Below are positions 26,259-35,968 of a DNA stretch of 64,000 nt, piece after piece. The stretch covers positions 62,001 through 126,000 of the forward strand of contig NZ_PHQQ01000001.1 in NCBI RefSeq assembly GCF_002909235.1, written 5' to 3'. The notes beneath the pieces are model-generated. The model was not told the origin of the DNA. It saw nothing but the letters and a program-made list of their open reading frames with translations, and did no database searches. Each line of letters opens with the position of its first letter. Position 1 is the stretch's first letter. This DNA comes from Arenibacter catalasegens. GTDB taxonomy: Bacteria > Bacteroidota > Bacteroidia > Flavobacteriales > Flavobacteriaceae. A program made the translations under genes and the position numbers.

Positions 26259-27587
26259 CTATAATTTACCGACTTTATTCACTCTGGTCAAAAGAAATGC
26301 CCCCACTAAAAAAAACAATCCCAATAGAATAATGGCATATCGCATACTACCAGAATATTGTGCTGCAAAACCATATAGAAAGGTTCCGATTACTATTCCT
26401 ATCTTTTCAGCAACATCATAAAAACTAAAAAATGATGCCGTGTCTATGGTTTTCGGAATAAATTTAGAATACGTTGATCTGGAAAGTGCCTGAATCCCAC
26501 CCATGACGATTCCAACACAGCCTGCAGCAATATAAAAATCGATAGGTGTAGTTAAAAAATAAGCATAGACACATATCATTACCCACATCACATTCACGAC
26601 AATTAGCGTCCTAATATTGCCGAAAGCTCTGGAAGCCATAGCTGTTACGGTAGCCCCAATAATGGCCACTAGCTGAATAAGCAGGATACTAACAATTAAT
26701 CCTGTTGTTCGTTCGGAATCCGAATCCCATAGAATCTCTTCCTCCCCAAAATAAGTCGCAATCAGCATAACGGTCTGCACCGCCATACTATAAACAAAAA
26801 ATGCGCCCAAATATCGTTTTAATTGTTTTTGGGTCCCAAGCTGATGCCACACCCCCTTTAACTCCTTAAAACCGTTTAGAATGATATGATCTCTCTTTCC
26901 TTCTTTTTTAAATCCTTTCGGCAGAAAATAAAAGGTGTACTGTGCAAATACTATCCACCAAATGCCCACTGATAAAAACGAATATCTCATTGCCTTTATT
27001 TCGGCAATACCATCTGCATCCGTTTCAATTCCAAATAAATTGGGCTTCATGACCATTGCCAAATTAAACAATAGCAAAATAACGCTGCCGATATAACCCA
27101 ATGAAAAACCTTTTGCACTAATATCATCCTGTTGTTCCGGAAAGGCTACATCTGGCAAGTAGGAGTTATTAAATGCGAAACTCACCCAAAACCCCACCAA
27201 TCCAAAAAAATAACAAACGAGACTGAAATAAATATGATCCAAGGAAAACCAATATAATCCAATACAAGAAAATGCGCCCAGGTAACAGAATAATTTCATG
27301 AAAAGCCTTTTATTCCCCAAATAATCGGCAATACCAGATAAAATTGGTGTAATGATGGCTATAAACAAAAATGCTGCCGAGGTGACATAACTTATCAAAG
27401 GGGCCCTAGCTATTTCTCCCCCAAATAACACTACTTTCTCAATTTCGGCCACCCGAAACAAGGCTCCATAAAAAATGGGAAATATGGCTGAAGAAATTAC
27501 CAGGCTATAAACAGAATTTGCCCAATCATAAAAGGCCCAAGCATTCAACAATTTTTTACTGCCCTTTATTGGAAAAGTTCTAGCCAT
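26259..27587 (-). CDS. UMF1-family MFS transporter
   Basis: A 442-residue membrane protein with about 12 predicted helices. The opening (LLNAWAFYDWANSVYSLVISSAIFPIFYG) is the signature of the UMF1 / Atg22-like branch of the major facilitator superfamily, common in Bacteroidetes. The substrate is not known; export of small metabolites or amino acids is suggested for eukaryotic relatives. A terminator ends 9 bases before its start codon, so transcription must initiate inside that sequence or depend on read-through. Confidence 0.85.
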   Translation of the reverse strand: MARTFPIKGSKKLLNAWAFYDWANSVYSLVISSAIFPIFYGALFRVAEIEKVVLFGGEIARAPLISYVTSAAFLFIAIITPILSGIADYLGNKRLFMKLFCYLGAFSCIGLYWFSLDHIYFSLVCYFFGLVGFWVSFAFNNSYLPDVAFPEQQDDISAKGFSLGYIGSVILLLFNLAMVMKPNLFGIETDADGIAEIKAMRYSFLSVGIWWIVFAQYTFYFLPKGFKKEGKRDHIILNGFKELKGVWHQLGTQKQLKRYLGAFFVYSMAVQTVMLIATYFGEEEILWDSDSERTTGLIVSILLIQLVAIIGATVTAMASRAFGNIRTLIVVNVMWVMICVYAYFLTTPIDFYIAAGCVGIVMGGIQALSRSTYSKFIPKTIDTASFFSFYDVAEKIGIVIGTFLYGFAAQYSGSMRYAIILLGLFFLVGAFLLTRVNKVGKL

Positions 27588-27595
27588 ATATAAAA

Positions 27596-27622
27596 AAAGC
27601 TGTTCTCTATAAGAACAGCTTT
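27596..27622 (-). terminator. Intrinsic terminator after the M48 gene
   Basis: An 11-bp stem (AAAGCTGTTCT with AGAACAGCTTT) with a 5-base loop and a seven-T tract on the minus strand. It lies between the M48 stop and the transporter start and may act on both. Confidence 0.88.
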
Positions 27623-27661
27623 GTTATTGAAATTAATTTATGATTCTTATCATTAAAACCA

Positions 27662-28471
27662 CTATTGAAAAGAGGTAACCCCAAATTTGGCTGCTTCTTG
27701 TTTAGCCAAAGGTGCCCATTGCGAAAGGTTGGCAATCCTAGTGTCATTAGAGGGGTGTGTACTTAAAAACTCCGGCGGCGCACCATCTCCACTGTTGGCC
27801 TTCATTCTTTTCCAGAGTTCCGCCGCCTCATCAGGGTTATAACCAGCTATGGCCATAATTTGCAAGCCAATTCTATCGGCCTCTGTTTCATGACCTCGGC
27901 TAAAAGGAAGCATAATCCCAACTTGGGACCCTATACCATAAGCTTGGTTAAATATATTCCTCTTTTGCTCATCTTGTATTACAACATTACCTGCCACGGC
28001 TCCTAGTTGTTGTATGGCTCCTGCACTCATACGTTGTGCGCCATGATCGGCAAGAGCATGGGCAACTTCATGCCCCATTACAACAGCAACTCCTGTTTCT
28101 CCTTTACAAATGGGGAGTATTCCTGTGTAAAAAACAATTTTTCCACCAGGCATACACCAAGCATTTACAGTCTCATCATTTACCAAATTGTATTCCCACT
28201 TATAATCCTTTAAATAACCGGGATAACCATTGGCAGTCAACCATCGTTCGGCAGCTGCAGCAATTCGCTGGCCAGTTTTGGTAATCATTTTAGCATCATC
28301 AGTACCGGTAATTACCTTGTTATCACCAAGAAATTGGTCGTATTGGGCAAAAGCCGTTGGAAAAATCTGACTATTGGGATAAAAGTTCAAAACCTTTTGT
28401 CCTGTAAATGGGTTGGTCTTACAGGCCGCAACCCCTAAAAAGACCATTATTATTAAAACAACTTTTTTCAT
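27662..28471 (-). CDS. M48 family metalloprotease lipoprotein
   Basis: A 269-residue lipoprotein (signal with lipobox GVAAC, Cys17) and a zinc metalloprotease domain with HEVAH near residue 134 and the downstream glutamate in HETEADRIGLQIM. This is the family of E. coli LoiP/YggG, periplasmic proteases of outer-membrane quality control. Alignment with LoiP is by family memory. It is a single-gene unit with its own terminator. Confidence 0.93.
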   Translation of the reverse strand: MKKVVLIIMVFLGVAACKTNPFTGQKVLNFYPNSQIFPTAFAQYDQFLGDNKVITGTDDAKMITKTGQRIAAAAERWLTANGYPGYLKDYKWEYNLVNDETVNAWCMPGGKIVFYTGILPICKGETGVAVVMGHEVAHALADHGAQRMSAGAIQQLGAVAGNVVIQDEQKRNIFNQAYGIGSQVGIMLPFSRGHETEADRIGLQIMAIAGYNPDEAAELWKRMKANSGDGAPPEFLSTHPSNDTRIANLSQWAPLAKQEAAKFGVTSFQ

Positions 28472-28511
28472 TTTAGAATTATGTATTTATTCAACGAAAA
28501 TTACAAAAAAA

Positions 28512-30914
28512 TTACGCGCCAATAATGTGCAATACAGTAAAATCTTTGCTTATATGAATATTATTATTATTTCCGTTTAGCTTAACGTCCTTTAAATCAA
28601 CATACTCATTATCTACCTGAATCTGCTTTATTTTAAAAGGAAGTCCATGTAAATTTATTTTAAAGGTTTTATAAGAAGTTATAAAACTACCATCTTTAAA
28701 TTGTTGGATAACCAGCTCTTTCTCCTTACCCTTAAAATTAAAATTTCTAAGGCTGTACCTTCCTTTTTTGTAATCATATCCATCTTGTCCGTCCTCGTAA
28801 ACTGTTGAGGTTTCCACCCCGTTTTTGTAATACACATCCAGAACCAATTCCTTTATTTCCAGTTCACCAACATATTGCTGAACGGGATATTTGGGAATCA
28901 TAGCACCTTCCTTAATGAAGATTGGAATCTTATCCAATCCGGCAACTACCCATTTCTCCATTCCACCAACTACAGCTTCATTGGTCCAATAATTATACCA
29001 AATACCCCTAGGTATATACATCCTTCGTCCTTGCGCATTAGGTTCCTGTACCGGGCATATTAAAATTTGCTCCCCAAAAATAAATTCATCCGTTCTAAAA
29101 TGGGTTTGATGGTCCTCTTGGTCAAAATGGACCAATGGCTTTAACATAGGCACTCCCTCTTTGGAGTATCTATAAAACATGGTATACAAATAGGGCAACA
29201 ATTGATATCGTAATTCAATAAACTTACGTACTATATTGGTTACTTCATCGTCAAATGACCAAGGCTCTTGATCACCGTGATCTCCACTGGAATGTACTCT
29301 ACAAAAAGGATGGAATACCCCCAATTGAATCCATCTCGCAAAAAGTTCCCCGTTCGGCTGTTCGGCAAATCCACCAATATCCGAACCGACGAACGAATAT
29401 CCGCTCATACACATTCTTTGGGCCTGTACATTTGCAATCCATAGATGTTCCCATGTGGCCACATTATCGCCGGTCCATGTAGAGGAAAACCTTTGGGTTC
29501 CAGCAAATGCCGCCCTGGTAATTACAAATGGTCTCTTTGGGTAAACGTATTTCTTAATTCCCTCATAGGTTGCGCGAACCATCTGCATCCCATAAACATT
29601 GTGGGCTTTCCTGTGCGAACAGGGATGCCCGTCATAATCATGGCGAGTATCCAAAGGTGCGGTCTTGGTCGGCACCTCCATAACTGCAGGTTCGTTCATA
29701 TCGTTCCAAACGGCATGCACACCAATTTCGGTCATCATTTCCTTATAAAGCTCGGCCCACCATTCCCTTACCTTAGGGTTGGTGAAATCTGGAAAATTGC
29801 ATTCCCCGGGCCATACCTTTCCTTTCATAAAAGCACCATCGGCCCTTTTACAGAAATAGTCATTCTCCACAGCCTCCTGATAGACCCAATAATCCTTATC
29901 TATCTTAATTCCCGGATCGATCATTACTACCGTCTTAAATCCTTTCTCCTCTAAATCGGAAATCATTTTTTTCGGATTTGGAAAACGGGATTTGTCCCAA
30001 GTAAAACATCTAAATCCGTCCATATAATCTATGTCCAAATAAATTGCATCACATGGGATTCTCAATTTTCTAAAATTTTTGGCAAGTGACCTAACGTTGC
30101 TTTCCGGGTAGTAGCTCCATTTGGATTGATGGTAGCCCATGGCCCACATGGGAGGCAATTCTGGCGTCCCCGTTAAATTGGTATATGCCTTGACCACTTG
30201 GCTCATTTGGGGTCCATAGATAAAATAATAGTTCATCTCTCCCCCATCGGCCCAAAAACTGGTTACATTTCTTCGCTCGTGCGCAAAATCGAAATTGGTT
30301 TTAAAGGTATTGTCAAAGAAAATACCGTAGGATTTATTACTATGTAAGCCAATAAAAAAAGGAATTGCCTTATATAACGGATCTTGATCTTTACCATAGG
30401 CATATTGATCGGTTACCCAATTGCTAACCCGCTTGCCTTTGAGGTTGGAGTGTGTGGCTTTATCGCCCAGACCATAAAAACTTTCGGCATTTTGAGTAAT
30501 CTTACTCATTTTCACCGAATTACCCCCAAACTCATAATTTTCTTCCCAATGAAAACCAAGCTCATCCTCATTAATAATATTGCCCTCCAAATCCGATATC
30601 TGTATCCTTAAGGTTTTTTTATCTACAAGCACCCTAAGTTTGGCCGTAATTACCAGATACTCTGTTGCCGTCTCTTCTACCTTAAGGTGATTAAAGCCTA
30701 AGCTAACATCTTCACTGATAGAATAAGAGAAATCGGGTTCAAAAATATTTTCGGTAGCATATCTAAATCTAATTATACTATCACGCAAAACCGTTATCTC
30801 TAAAATAACTCCATTTGAAGTTGTGAAATACAATTTATCCGTATCCCGGTGATAATCAACAATTGTATTGGGATATAAATTGCCCTTGTATTCAAGTTCA
30901 GTATTGGTAATCAT
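28512..30914 (-). CDS. Glycoside hydrolase family 31 alpha-glucosidase
   Basis: An 800-residue GH31 enzyme. An N-terminal beta-sandwich (about 1-230) precedes the (beta/alpha)8 barrel with the nucleophile Asp in WNDMNEPAV and the acid/base Asp in WTGDNVATW, plus the substrate-binding block FVGSDIGGF. No signal peptide is visible, so it is probably cytoplasmic, hydrolysing maltose, isomaltose or related oligosaccharides. glgB lies 99 bases upstream on the same strand, which suggests a shared role in alpha-glucan turnover. Confidence 0.94.
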   Translation of the reverse strand: MITNTELEYKGNLYPNTIVDYHRDTDKLYFTTSNGVILEITVLRDSIIRFRYATENIFEPDFSYSISEDVSLGFNHLKVEETATEYLVITAKLRVLVDKKTLRIQISDLEGNIINEDELGFHWEENYEFGGNSVKMSKITQNAESFYGLGDKATHSNLKGKRVSNWVTDQYAYGKDQDPLYKAIPFFIGLHSNKSYGIFFDNTFKTNFDFAHERRNVTSFWADGGEMNYYFIYGPQMSQVVKAYTNLTGTPELPPMWAMGYHQSKWSYYPESNVRSLAKNFRKLRIPCDAIYLDIDYMDGFRCFTWDKSRFPNPKKMISDLEEKGFKTVVMIDPGIKIDKDYWVYQEAVENDYFCKRADGAFMKGKVWPGECNFPDFTNPKVREWWAELYKEMMTEIGVHAVWNDMNEPAVMEVPTKTAPLDTRHDYDGHPCSHRKAHNVYGMQMVRATYEGIKKYVYPKRPFVITRAAFAGTQRFSSTWTGDNVATWEHLWIANVQAQRMCMSGYSFVGSDIGGFAEQPNGELFARWIQLGVFHPFCRVHSSGDHGDQEPWSFDDEVTNIVRKFIELRYQLLPYLYTMFYRYSKEGVPMLKPLVHFDQEDHQTHFRTDEFIFGEQILICPVQEPNAQGRRMYIPRGIWYNYWTNEAVVGGMEKWVVAGLDKIPIFIKEGAMIPKYPVQQYVGELEIKELVLDVYYKNGVETSTVYEDGQDGYDYKKGRYSLRNFNFKGKEKELVIQQFKDGSFITSYKTFKINLHGLPFKIKQIQVDNEYVDLKDVKLNGNNNNIHISKDFTVLHIIGA

Positions 30915-31013
30915 GGCTAGTCATTTTTGCGAATACAAAAAAAGAACATTCATACGAATTAACGAAATGATATGCTTTGCAATTATACTCCGTACCGTTA
31001 TAATACTTCATAA

Positions 31014-32909
31014 TCATTTAAAAACGACCACACCCAGTGGTGGAATAGTGATTTCCACGGACTTATCAAATCCATGCCATGGGGTTTTACTAATTTTCAA
31101 TGTGCCATTTTTCATGCCGGTACCGCCGTATTTTTGGTCATCGCTATTGAAAATCTCCTTTAATTGCCCGGATTTGGAAATGCCCATTCTGTATTTCTCC
31201 CGTGGAATTGGTGTGAAATTACAAGCTATGTAGATATTTTTCTTAGGATCGATGCCCTTTCTTATGTAAGTCAAGACCGAATTTGCATGGTCTCCATAAT
31301 CTATCCATTGAAAGCCTTCAGGGCTAAATTGTTGCTCATGAAGCGCCGGATACTCTTGATAAAGTTTGTTTAAGTCCTTTATCACATTTTGGATACCAAT
31401 GTGAAAATCATATTGCAACAAGTGCCAATCCAAACTTGTTTGAAAATTCCATTCGGAAGATTGACCGAATTCGCCACCCATGAAAATTAAATTGGTACCT
31501 GGATGGGTATACATGTATCCAAAAAGTAATCTTAAGTTAGCAAATTGTTGCCATTCATCACCAGGCATCCTATACAACAGGGATTTTTTCCCATAAACCA
31601 CCTCATCATGTGAAAATGGAAGCATAAAATTCTCAGTAAACGCATAAGTAGCGCTAAAAGTTAAATCGTTTTGATGGTGCTTCCTATAAATTGGTTCCTT
31701 TTTAAAATATTCCAGAGTATCGTGCATCCAACCCATCATCCATTTCATGCCAAAACCTAGGCCTCCCATGCTTACTGGCTTGGATACCATTGAAAAAGAG
31801 GTAGATTCCTCTGCAATCATTTGTATTCCCTCGAAATTGGAATAAACGGTTTCATTTAGTTCCCTTATAAATGAAATGGCCTCCAAATTCTCATTATTCC
31901 CATAAATATTGGGTTCCCATTCACCTTCTTCCCGCGAATAATCCAAATATATCATAGAAGCTACGGCATCTACCCTTAAGGCATCTGCATGGAATTGATC
32001 TAACCAGAACATAGCATTACTGATCAAAAAGGCCCTAACCTCATTTCTACCATAATTAAATATCAAACTTTTCCAATCTGGGTGATATCCTCTTCTACTA
32101 TCCGGGTGCTCATAAAGGTGGGATCCGTCAAAAAATCCTAAGCCATGTGCATCTTCTGGAAAATGGGAAGGCACCCAATCCAAAATAACCCCAATTCCAT
32201 TTTGGTGCAAAGTATCCACTAATAATTTAAACCCTTCAGGTTTTCCAAATCTAGAAGTGGGAGCAAAATAGCCAGTTAGCTGATATCCCCAAGACGGATC
32301 ATACGGGTACTCCATGATCGGCATAAACTCCACATGGGTAAAATTCATCTCCTTAACATATTCCACAAGATCTACTGCCAGTTCCGAATAGGTTAGATAA
32401 TCATTATTCGATTTTCGCTTCCAGGAGCCCAAATGCACTTCATAAACGGCATAGGGTTTATCCAAGGCATTTTTTTCCTTTCTGGTTTTCATCCAAGTCT
32501 CATCTTTCCAATCGTGTTTGGCATCCCAAACAATTGAAGCTGTCATTGGAGGGTGTTCACAACTTTTGGCAAAGGGGTCAGCCTTTTCCGTAACTACCCC
32601 GTGATTGGAAGAATGAACAATGTATTTATATAAAGTACCCTGTCCCAATTCTGGAACAAATCCTTCCCAGATGCCACTTCCGTCCCAACGAACATTAAGT
32701 TGATGATCCGCTTCATACCAATTATTAAAGTCGCCAACCACCGAAACAGACCGCGCAGACGGAGCCCAAACTGCAAAATAAGTACCTTTAACCCCATTGA
32801 CCTCTATGAGATGAGATCCCAACTTTTCATATAATTTGAAATGCTTACCACTCTTGAATAGGTCGATATCAAAATCTGTAAATAAACTATGGGATACTAC
32901 TTTGGTCAT
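31014..32909 (-). CDS. glgB: 1,4-alpha-glucan branching enzyme
   Basis: A 631-residue GH13 enzyme that makes the alpha-1,6 branches of glycogen. A CBM48 domain (about 20-110, YFAVWAPSARSVSVVGDFNNW) leads into the catalytic barrel with the nucleophile Asp in ALRVDAVASMIYLDY, the acid Glu in MIAEESTSF and the Asp of LPFSHDEVVYGK. I chose the ATG at 32909; a TTG at 32939 would add ten residues that overlap a promoter -7 element. glgA and glgC are not in the window. GH31 follows in the same direction. Confidence 0.95.
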   Translation of the reverse strand: MTKVVSHSLFTDFDIDLFKSGKHFKLYEKLGSHLIEVNGVKGTYFAVWAPSARSVSVVGDFNNWYEADHQLNVRWDGSGIWEGFVPELGQGTLYKYIVHSSNHGVVTEKADPFAKSCEHPPMTASIVWDAKHDWKDETWMKTRKEKNALDKPYAVYEVHLGSWKRKSNNDYLTYSELAVDLVEYVKEMNFTHVEFMPIMEYPYDPSWGYQLTGYFAPTSRFGKPEGFKLLVDTLHQNGIGVILDWVPSHFPEDAHGLGFFDGSHLYEHPDSRRGYHPDWKSLIFNYGRNEVRAFLISNAMFWLDQFHADALRVDAVASMIYLDYSREEGEWEPNIYGNNENLEAISFIRELNETVYSNFEGIQMIAEESTSFSMVSKPVSMGGLGFGMKWMMGWMHDTLEYFKKEPIYRKHHQNDLTFSATYAFTENFMLPFSHDEVVYGKKSLLYRMPGDEWQQFANLRLLFGYMYTHPGTNLIFMGGEFGQSSEWNFQTSLDWHLLQYDFHIGIQNVIKDLNKLYQEYPALHEQQFSPEGFQWIDYGDHANSVLTYIRKGIDPKKNIYIACNFTPIPREKYRMGISKSGQLKEIFNSDDQKYGGTGMKNGTLKISKTPWHGFDKSVEITIPPLGVVVFK

Positions 32910-32926
32910 GATTACGTTATTTAGTA

Positions 32927-32934
32927 CAAAATTA
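32927..32934 (-). promoter_or_regulatory. -7 promoter element of glgB
   Basis: TAATTTTG on the minus strand matches TAnnTTTG exactly, 17 bases before the chosen ATG; it would lie within the longer start, which it argues against. Confidence 0.4.
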
Positions 32935-32987
32935 GACAACTTTGGTCCGTACTTACGGTATACGAACAGTAAGTTTTAACTAAAACC

Positions 32988-32995
32988 TAACTTTG
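32988..32995 (+). promoter_or_regulatory. -7 promoter element of the collagen-like lipoprotein gene
   Basis: TAACTTTG matches TAnnTTTG exactly. The leader would be about 85 bases. No clear -33 TTG. Confidence 0.4.
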
Positions 32996-33088
32996 CAAGT
33001 ATAGATATAAAATTTGGAACGCTTTTTGAAACTACTATAAAAATACAATAACAATTATACAATTCGAAAAAACGCTAAAATAAATATT

Positions 33089-33670
33089 ATGAAAAAAGTT
33101 ACCTTATTACTCGGCGCATTTATTGCTTTATTTTTTATCTCTTGTGAAGGGCCTGCAGGACCTCCTGGCTATGACGGTTTTGATGGACTGGACGGACAAA
33201 ATGGACAAAATGGAGAGGATGGTATCCAAGGGCAGGTATTTGAAGTAGACAATGTCAACTTCAATTATGATGCAGGTGGTGATATTTATTCTTACATTAT
33301 TACTTTTTCAGATTTCACTAGTTTCGAAGTTTTTGAATCCGACGCTGTTTTGGTTTATAGATTTGATGGAACTGTTGATTATCAAGATACTAGTGCAGAT
33401 GCCTGGAGCTTAATTCCACAAAATTTCTTTTTAACGGAAGGAACTATTCAATATACGAATGCCCATACCTTTATAGACGTAGAAATATTTATTGACGGAA
33501 ATTTTAATATGGCCAATTTAGATACAGCCTTTACGGATAACCAATTGTTCAGAATTGTCATTTTACCTAGCCAATATGCCGAATCAAAATTGGATAAATC
33601 AAATATTAATGCCGTAATGAGAACAATTGGCGTTGAAGAAAAAGATGTAAAGCGATTTAAGTTGAATTAA
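33089..33670 (+). CDS. Lipoprotein with short collagen-like repeat
   Basis: A 193-residue lipoprotein: signal peptide ending FFISC (Cys19), directly followed by about nine Gly-X-Y triplets (GPAGPPGYDGFDGLDGQNG and so on to residue 50). The remaining 140 residues are a predicted beta-rich domain (VDNVNFNYDAGGDIYSYIITF) with no family I recognise. Collagen-like triplets at the lipidated end suggest a stalk that keeps the domain away from the membrane, possibly as a trimer. A promoter -7 element precedes it and a terminator follows, so it is a single-gene unit. Confidence 0.83.
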   Translation: MKKVTLLLGAFIALFFISCEGPAGPPGYDGFDGLDGQNGQNGEDGIQGQVFEVDNVNFNYDAGGDIYSYIITFSDFTSFEVFESDAVLVYRFDGTVDYQDTSADAWSLIPQNFFLTEGTIQYTNAHTFIDVEIFIDGNFNMANLDTAFTDNQLFRIVILPSQYAESKLDKSNINAVMRTIGVEEKDVKRFKLN

Positions 33671-33690
33671 AAGTCGCTCTAAAATTTTCC

Positions 33691-33722
33691 TAGCCCTTAT
33701 TTCCTATTGGATTTAAGGGCTA
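33691..33722 (+). terminator. Intrinsic terminator of the collagen-like gene
   Basis: A 9-bp stem (TAGCCCTTA with TAAGGGCTA) followed by TTTTTATA, 21 bases after the stop. Confidence 0.82.
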
Positions 33723-33819
33723 TTTTTATATATTAAAACCATAACTCTAAAATTCACGTACATAAATACTGCAAGGTAGCTTCAATCATTTCGTCTAAAC
33801 CATAAAAAAGAAAAGCCTT

Positions 33820-34314
33820 ATGAAAAAAATAATATTTGCACTATGCGTTGTGTTTATTGGATGCAAGGGAACTTCTCAAGAAAAGGAAGTATCCAAAACA
33901 GATTCTAAAAAAAAGGAGCAGTTTAAAATTACCAAGACTGAAGCCGAGTGGCAAAAACAGTTGACGGATATGCAATTTTATGTGCTGCGCAAAGCAGGTA
34001 CAGAAAATCCGGGCTCAAGTGAATTGCTCAACAATAAACAAAAAGGGGTATATACTTGTGCCGCTTGTGGCACTGAGCTTTTTAAAAGCGACCACAAATT
34101 CGATTCAGGAACTGGATGGCCCAGTTTTGACAGGGAGATAAAAGGAAATGTTGCATTTGATGTGGATTACGATTTGGGCTATGCCAGGAAAGAAGAACAC
34201 TGTTCAACCTGTGGTGGGCACTTAGGCCACGTTTTTAACGATGGTCCTAAAAAAACAACTGGCGAGAGACATTGCATTAATGGGGCAGCCTTAAACTTTG
34301 TGCCGGAAAAATAA
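33820..34314 (+). CDS. msrB: Peptide methionine (R)-S-oxide reductase MsrB, lipoprotein
   Basis: A 164-residue enzyme that repairs methionine-R-sulfoxide. A lipoprotein signal (FIGCKG; Cys12) places it in the periplasm. The catalytic domain has two zinc-binding CxxC pairs (CAACG and CSTCGGHLGH), the substrate loop DSGTGWPSFD and the catalytic Cys in GERHCINGAAL. The msrA partner is not nearby. A terminator follows, so it is its own unit upstream of lpdA. Confidence 0.94.
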   Translation: MKKIIFALCVVFIGCKGTSQEKEVSKTDSKKKEQFKITKTEAEWQKQLTDMQFYVLRKAGTENPGSSELLNNKQKGVYTCAACGTELFKSDHKFDSGTGWPSFDREIKGNVAFDVDYDLGYARKEEHCSTCGGHLGHVFNDGPKKTTGERHCINGAALNFVPEK

Positions 34315-34351
34315 GTGTCGTCAATAGTTTTAAAAAATCACTTACTGTATT

Positions 34352-34383
34352 AGGCTGGCCATTTTTTTCCATTGGGCCAGCCT
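34352..34383 (+). terminator. Intrinsic terminator of msrB
   Basis: A 9-bp GC-rich stem (AGGCTGGCC with GGCCAGCCT) followed by TATTTATT, 37 bases after the msrB stop. Confidence 0.85.
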
Positions 34384-34436
34384 TATTTATTCCAATTAAT
34401 TTAAAATGGCATCCGTGTGAATTCAGTATGGTTTTG

Positions 34437-34444
34437 TAACTTTG
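34437..34444 (+). promoter_or_regulatory. -7 promoter element of lpdA
   Basis: TAACTTTG matches TAnnTTTG exactly, 34 bases before the ATG; GTG stands at the -33 position instead of TTG. Confidence 0.5.
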
Positions 34445-34478
34445 CAACTTCATAATTTATTTATCAAAAAAAATATAA

Positions 34479-35870
34479 ATGAGCAATTTCGATATTATTG
34501 TATTAGGTAGTGGTCCTGGAGGTTATGTAGCCGCAATCAGAGCCTCTCAATTGGGATTTAAGACTGCCATTATAGAAAAAGAAAGTCTTGGTGGCGTTTG
34601 TTTAAATTGGGGATGTATCCCTACCAAAGCATTATTGAAATCCGCTCAGGTTTTCGAATATTTGCTACATGCAGCCGATTATGGACTAAAGGCTGAAGGT
34701 GTGGACAAGGACTTTGACGCTGTGGTCAAAAGAAGTCGCAATGTTGCCGATGGCATGAGTAAAGGCGTTCAATTTTTGATGAAAAAAAACAAAATTGAAG
34801 TCATCAAAGGTTTCGGAACCTTAAAACCTGGCAAAAAGGTGAGCGTTAAGTCGGATGATGGTAAGGAAACCGAGTACTCGGCCAATAACATCATTATTGC
34901 TACCGGGGCTAGAAGCCGCGAACTACCAAACCTACCACAGGATGGCAAAAAAATTATAGGCTACCGTGAGGCAATGACCTTGGATAAACAACCAAAGAAA
35001 ATGCTAGTTGTAGGTAGTGGTGCCATAGGAATAGAATTTGCCTATTTCTATAATGCCATGGGTACTGACGTAACCGTAGTGGAGTTTTTGCCCAATGTGG
35101 TACCAGTAGAGGACGAAGAGATTTCAAAACAATTGGAACGCAGTCTTAAAAAGACAGGAATAAAAATTATGACTTCCTCAGAAGTAACAAAGGTAGATAC
35201 CTCTGGTGAAGGAGTTAAAGCAACCATAAAGACCAGCAAAGGCGAAGAAATTCTTGAAGCCGATATAGTTTTATCCGCCGTGGGTATTAAAACCAATATC
35301 GAAAATATTGGTCTAGAAAATGTTGGAATTGCAACGGATAGGGATAAAATCTTAGTAAACGATTATTACCAAACCAATATTCCGGGATATTTTGCCATCG
35401 GTGATGTTACACCGGGACAAGCCTTAGCCCACGTTGCCTCGGCAGAAGGTATTCTTTGTGTTGAAAAGATAGCTGATTTGCATGTGGAGCCATTAGATTA
35501 TGGCAATATTCCAGGATGCACCTACTGCTCACCTGAAATTGCATCTGTTGGACTGACCGAAAAACAGGCCATTGAAAAAGGATACGAGATAAAAGTGGGC
35601 AAATTTCCTTTCTCCGCAAGTGGAAAAGCTAGTGCTTCTGGTAACAAAGACGGATTTGTAAAGGTGATTTTCGACGCTAAATATGGTGAATGGCTTGGAT
35701 GTCATATGATCGGTGCAGGTGTTACGGACATGATAGCCGAAGCAGTAGTAGCCCGTAAATTAGAAACCACTGGCCATGAGATCATAAAAGCAGTACACCC
35801 TCATCCTACCATGAGCGAAGCGGTAATGGAGGCCGTTGCACATGCATATGGAGAAGTAATACACATATAA
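34479..35870 (+). CDS. lpdA: Dihydrolipoyl dehydrogenase (E3)
   Basis: A 463-residue flavoprotein disulfide reductase that reoxidises dihydrolipoamide of 2-oxoacid dehydrogenases and glycine cleavage. The FAD-binding GSGPGGY lies at residue 10, the redox cysteines in GGVCLNWGCIP (about 40), the NAD-binding GSGAIGIEFA near 175 and the C-terminal His-Glu in HPHPTMSEAV. Length is standard. No E1/E2 genes are adjacent. It is flanked by terminators on both sides. Confidence 0.96.
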   Translation: MSNFDIIVLGSGPGGYVAAIRASQLGFKTAIIEKESLGGVCLNWGCIPTKALLKSAQVFEYLLHAADYGLKAEGVDKDFDAVVKRSRNVADGMSKGVQFLMKKNKIEVIKGFGTLKPGKKVSVKSDDGKETEYSANNIIIATGARSRELPNLPQDGKKIIGYREAMTLDKQPKKMLVVGSGAIGIEFAYFYNAMGTDVTVVEFLPNVVPVEDEEISKQLERSLKKTGIKIMTSSEVTKVDTSGEGVKATIKTSKGEEILEADIVLSAVGIKTNIENIGLENVGIATDRDKILVNDYYQTNIPGYFAIGDVTPGQALAHVASAEGILCVEKIADLHVEPLDYGNIPGCTYCSPEIASVGLTEKQAIEKGYEIKVGKFPFSASGKASASGNKDGFVKVIFDAKYGEWLGCHMIGAGVTDMIAEAVVARKLETTGHEIIKAVHPHPTMSEAVMEAVAHAYGEVIHI

Positions 35871-35894
35871 ATAAAAGCTTAGTTCTTTTAAAAA

Positions 35895-35933
35895 TTTAGA
35901 CCCGTTAGGTTATCAAAACTTGACGGGTCTAAA
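35895..35933 (+). terminator. Intrinsic terminator of lpdA
   Basis: An 11-bp stem (TTTAGACCCGT with ACGGGTCTAAA) with a 17-base loop, 24 bases after the lpdA stop. The 3' flank is A-rich, not T-rich, so the termination strength is uncertain. Confidence 0.65.
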
Positions 35934-35968
35934 AAAATAATAAAATCACGAACAACACCGAAAAAGAT

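Noticed and set aside
29445-29954. Open frame of 169 codons on the plus strand
   Set aside because: It is a shadow of the GH31 coding strand and has no recognisable domain.
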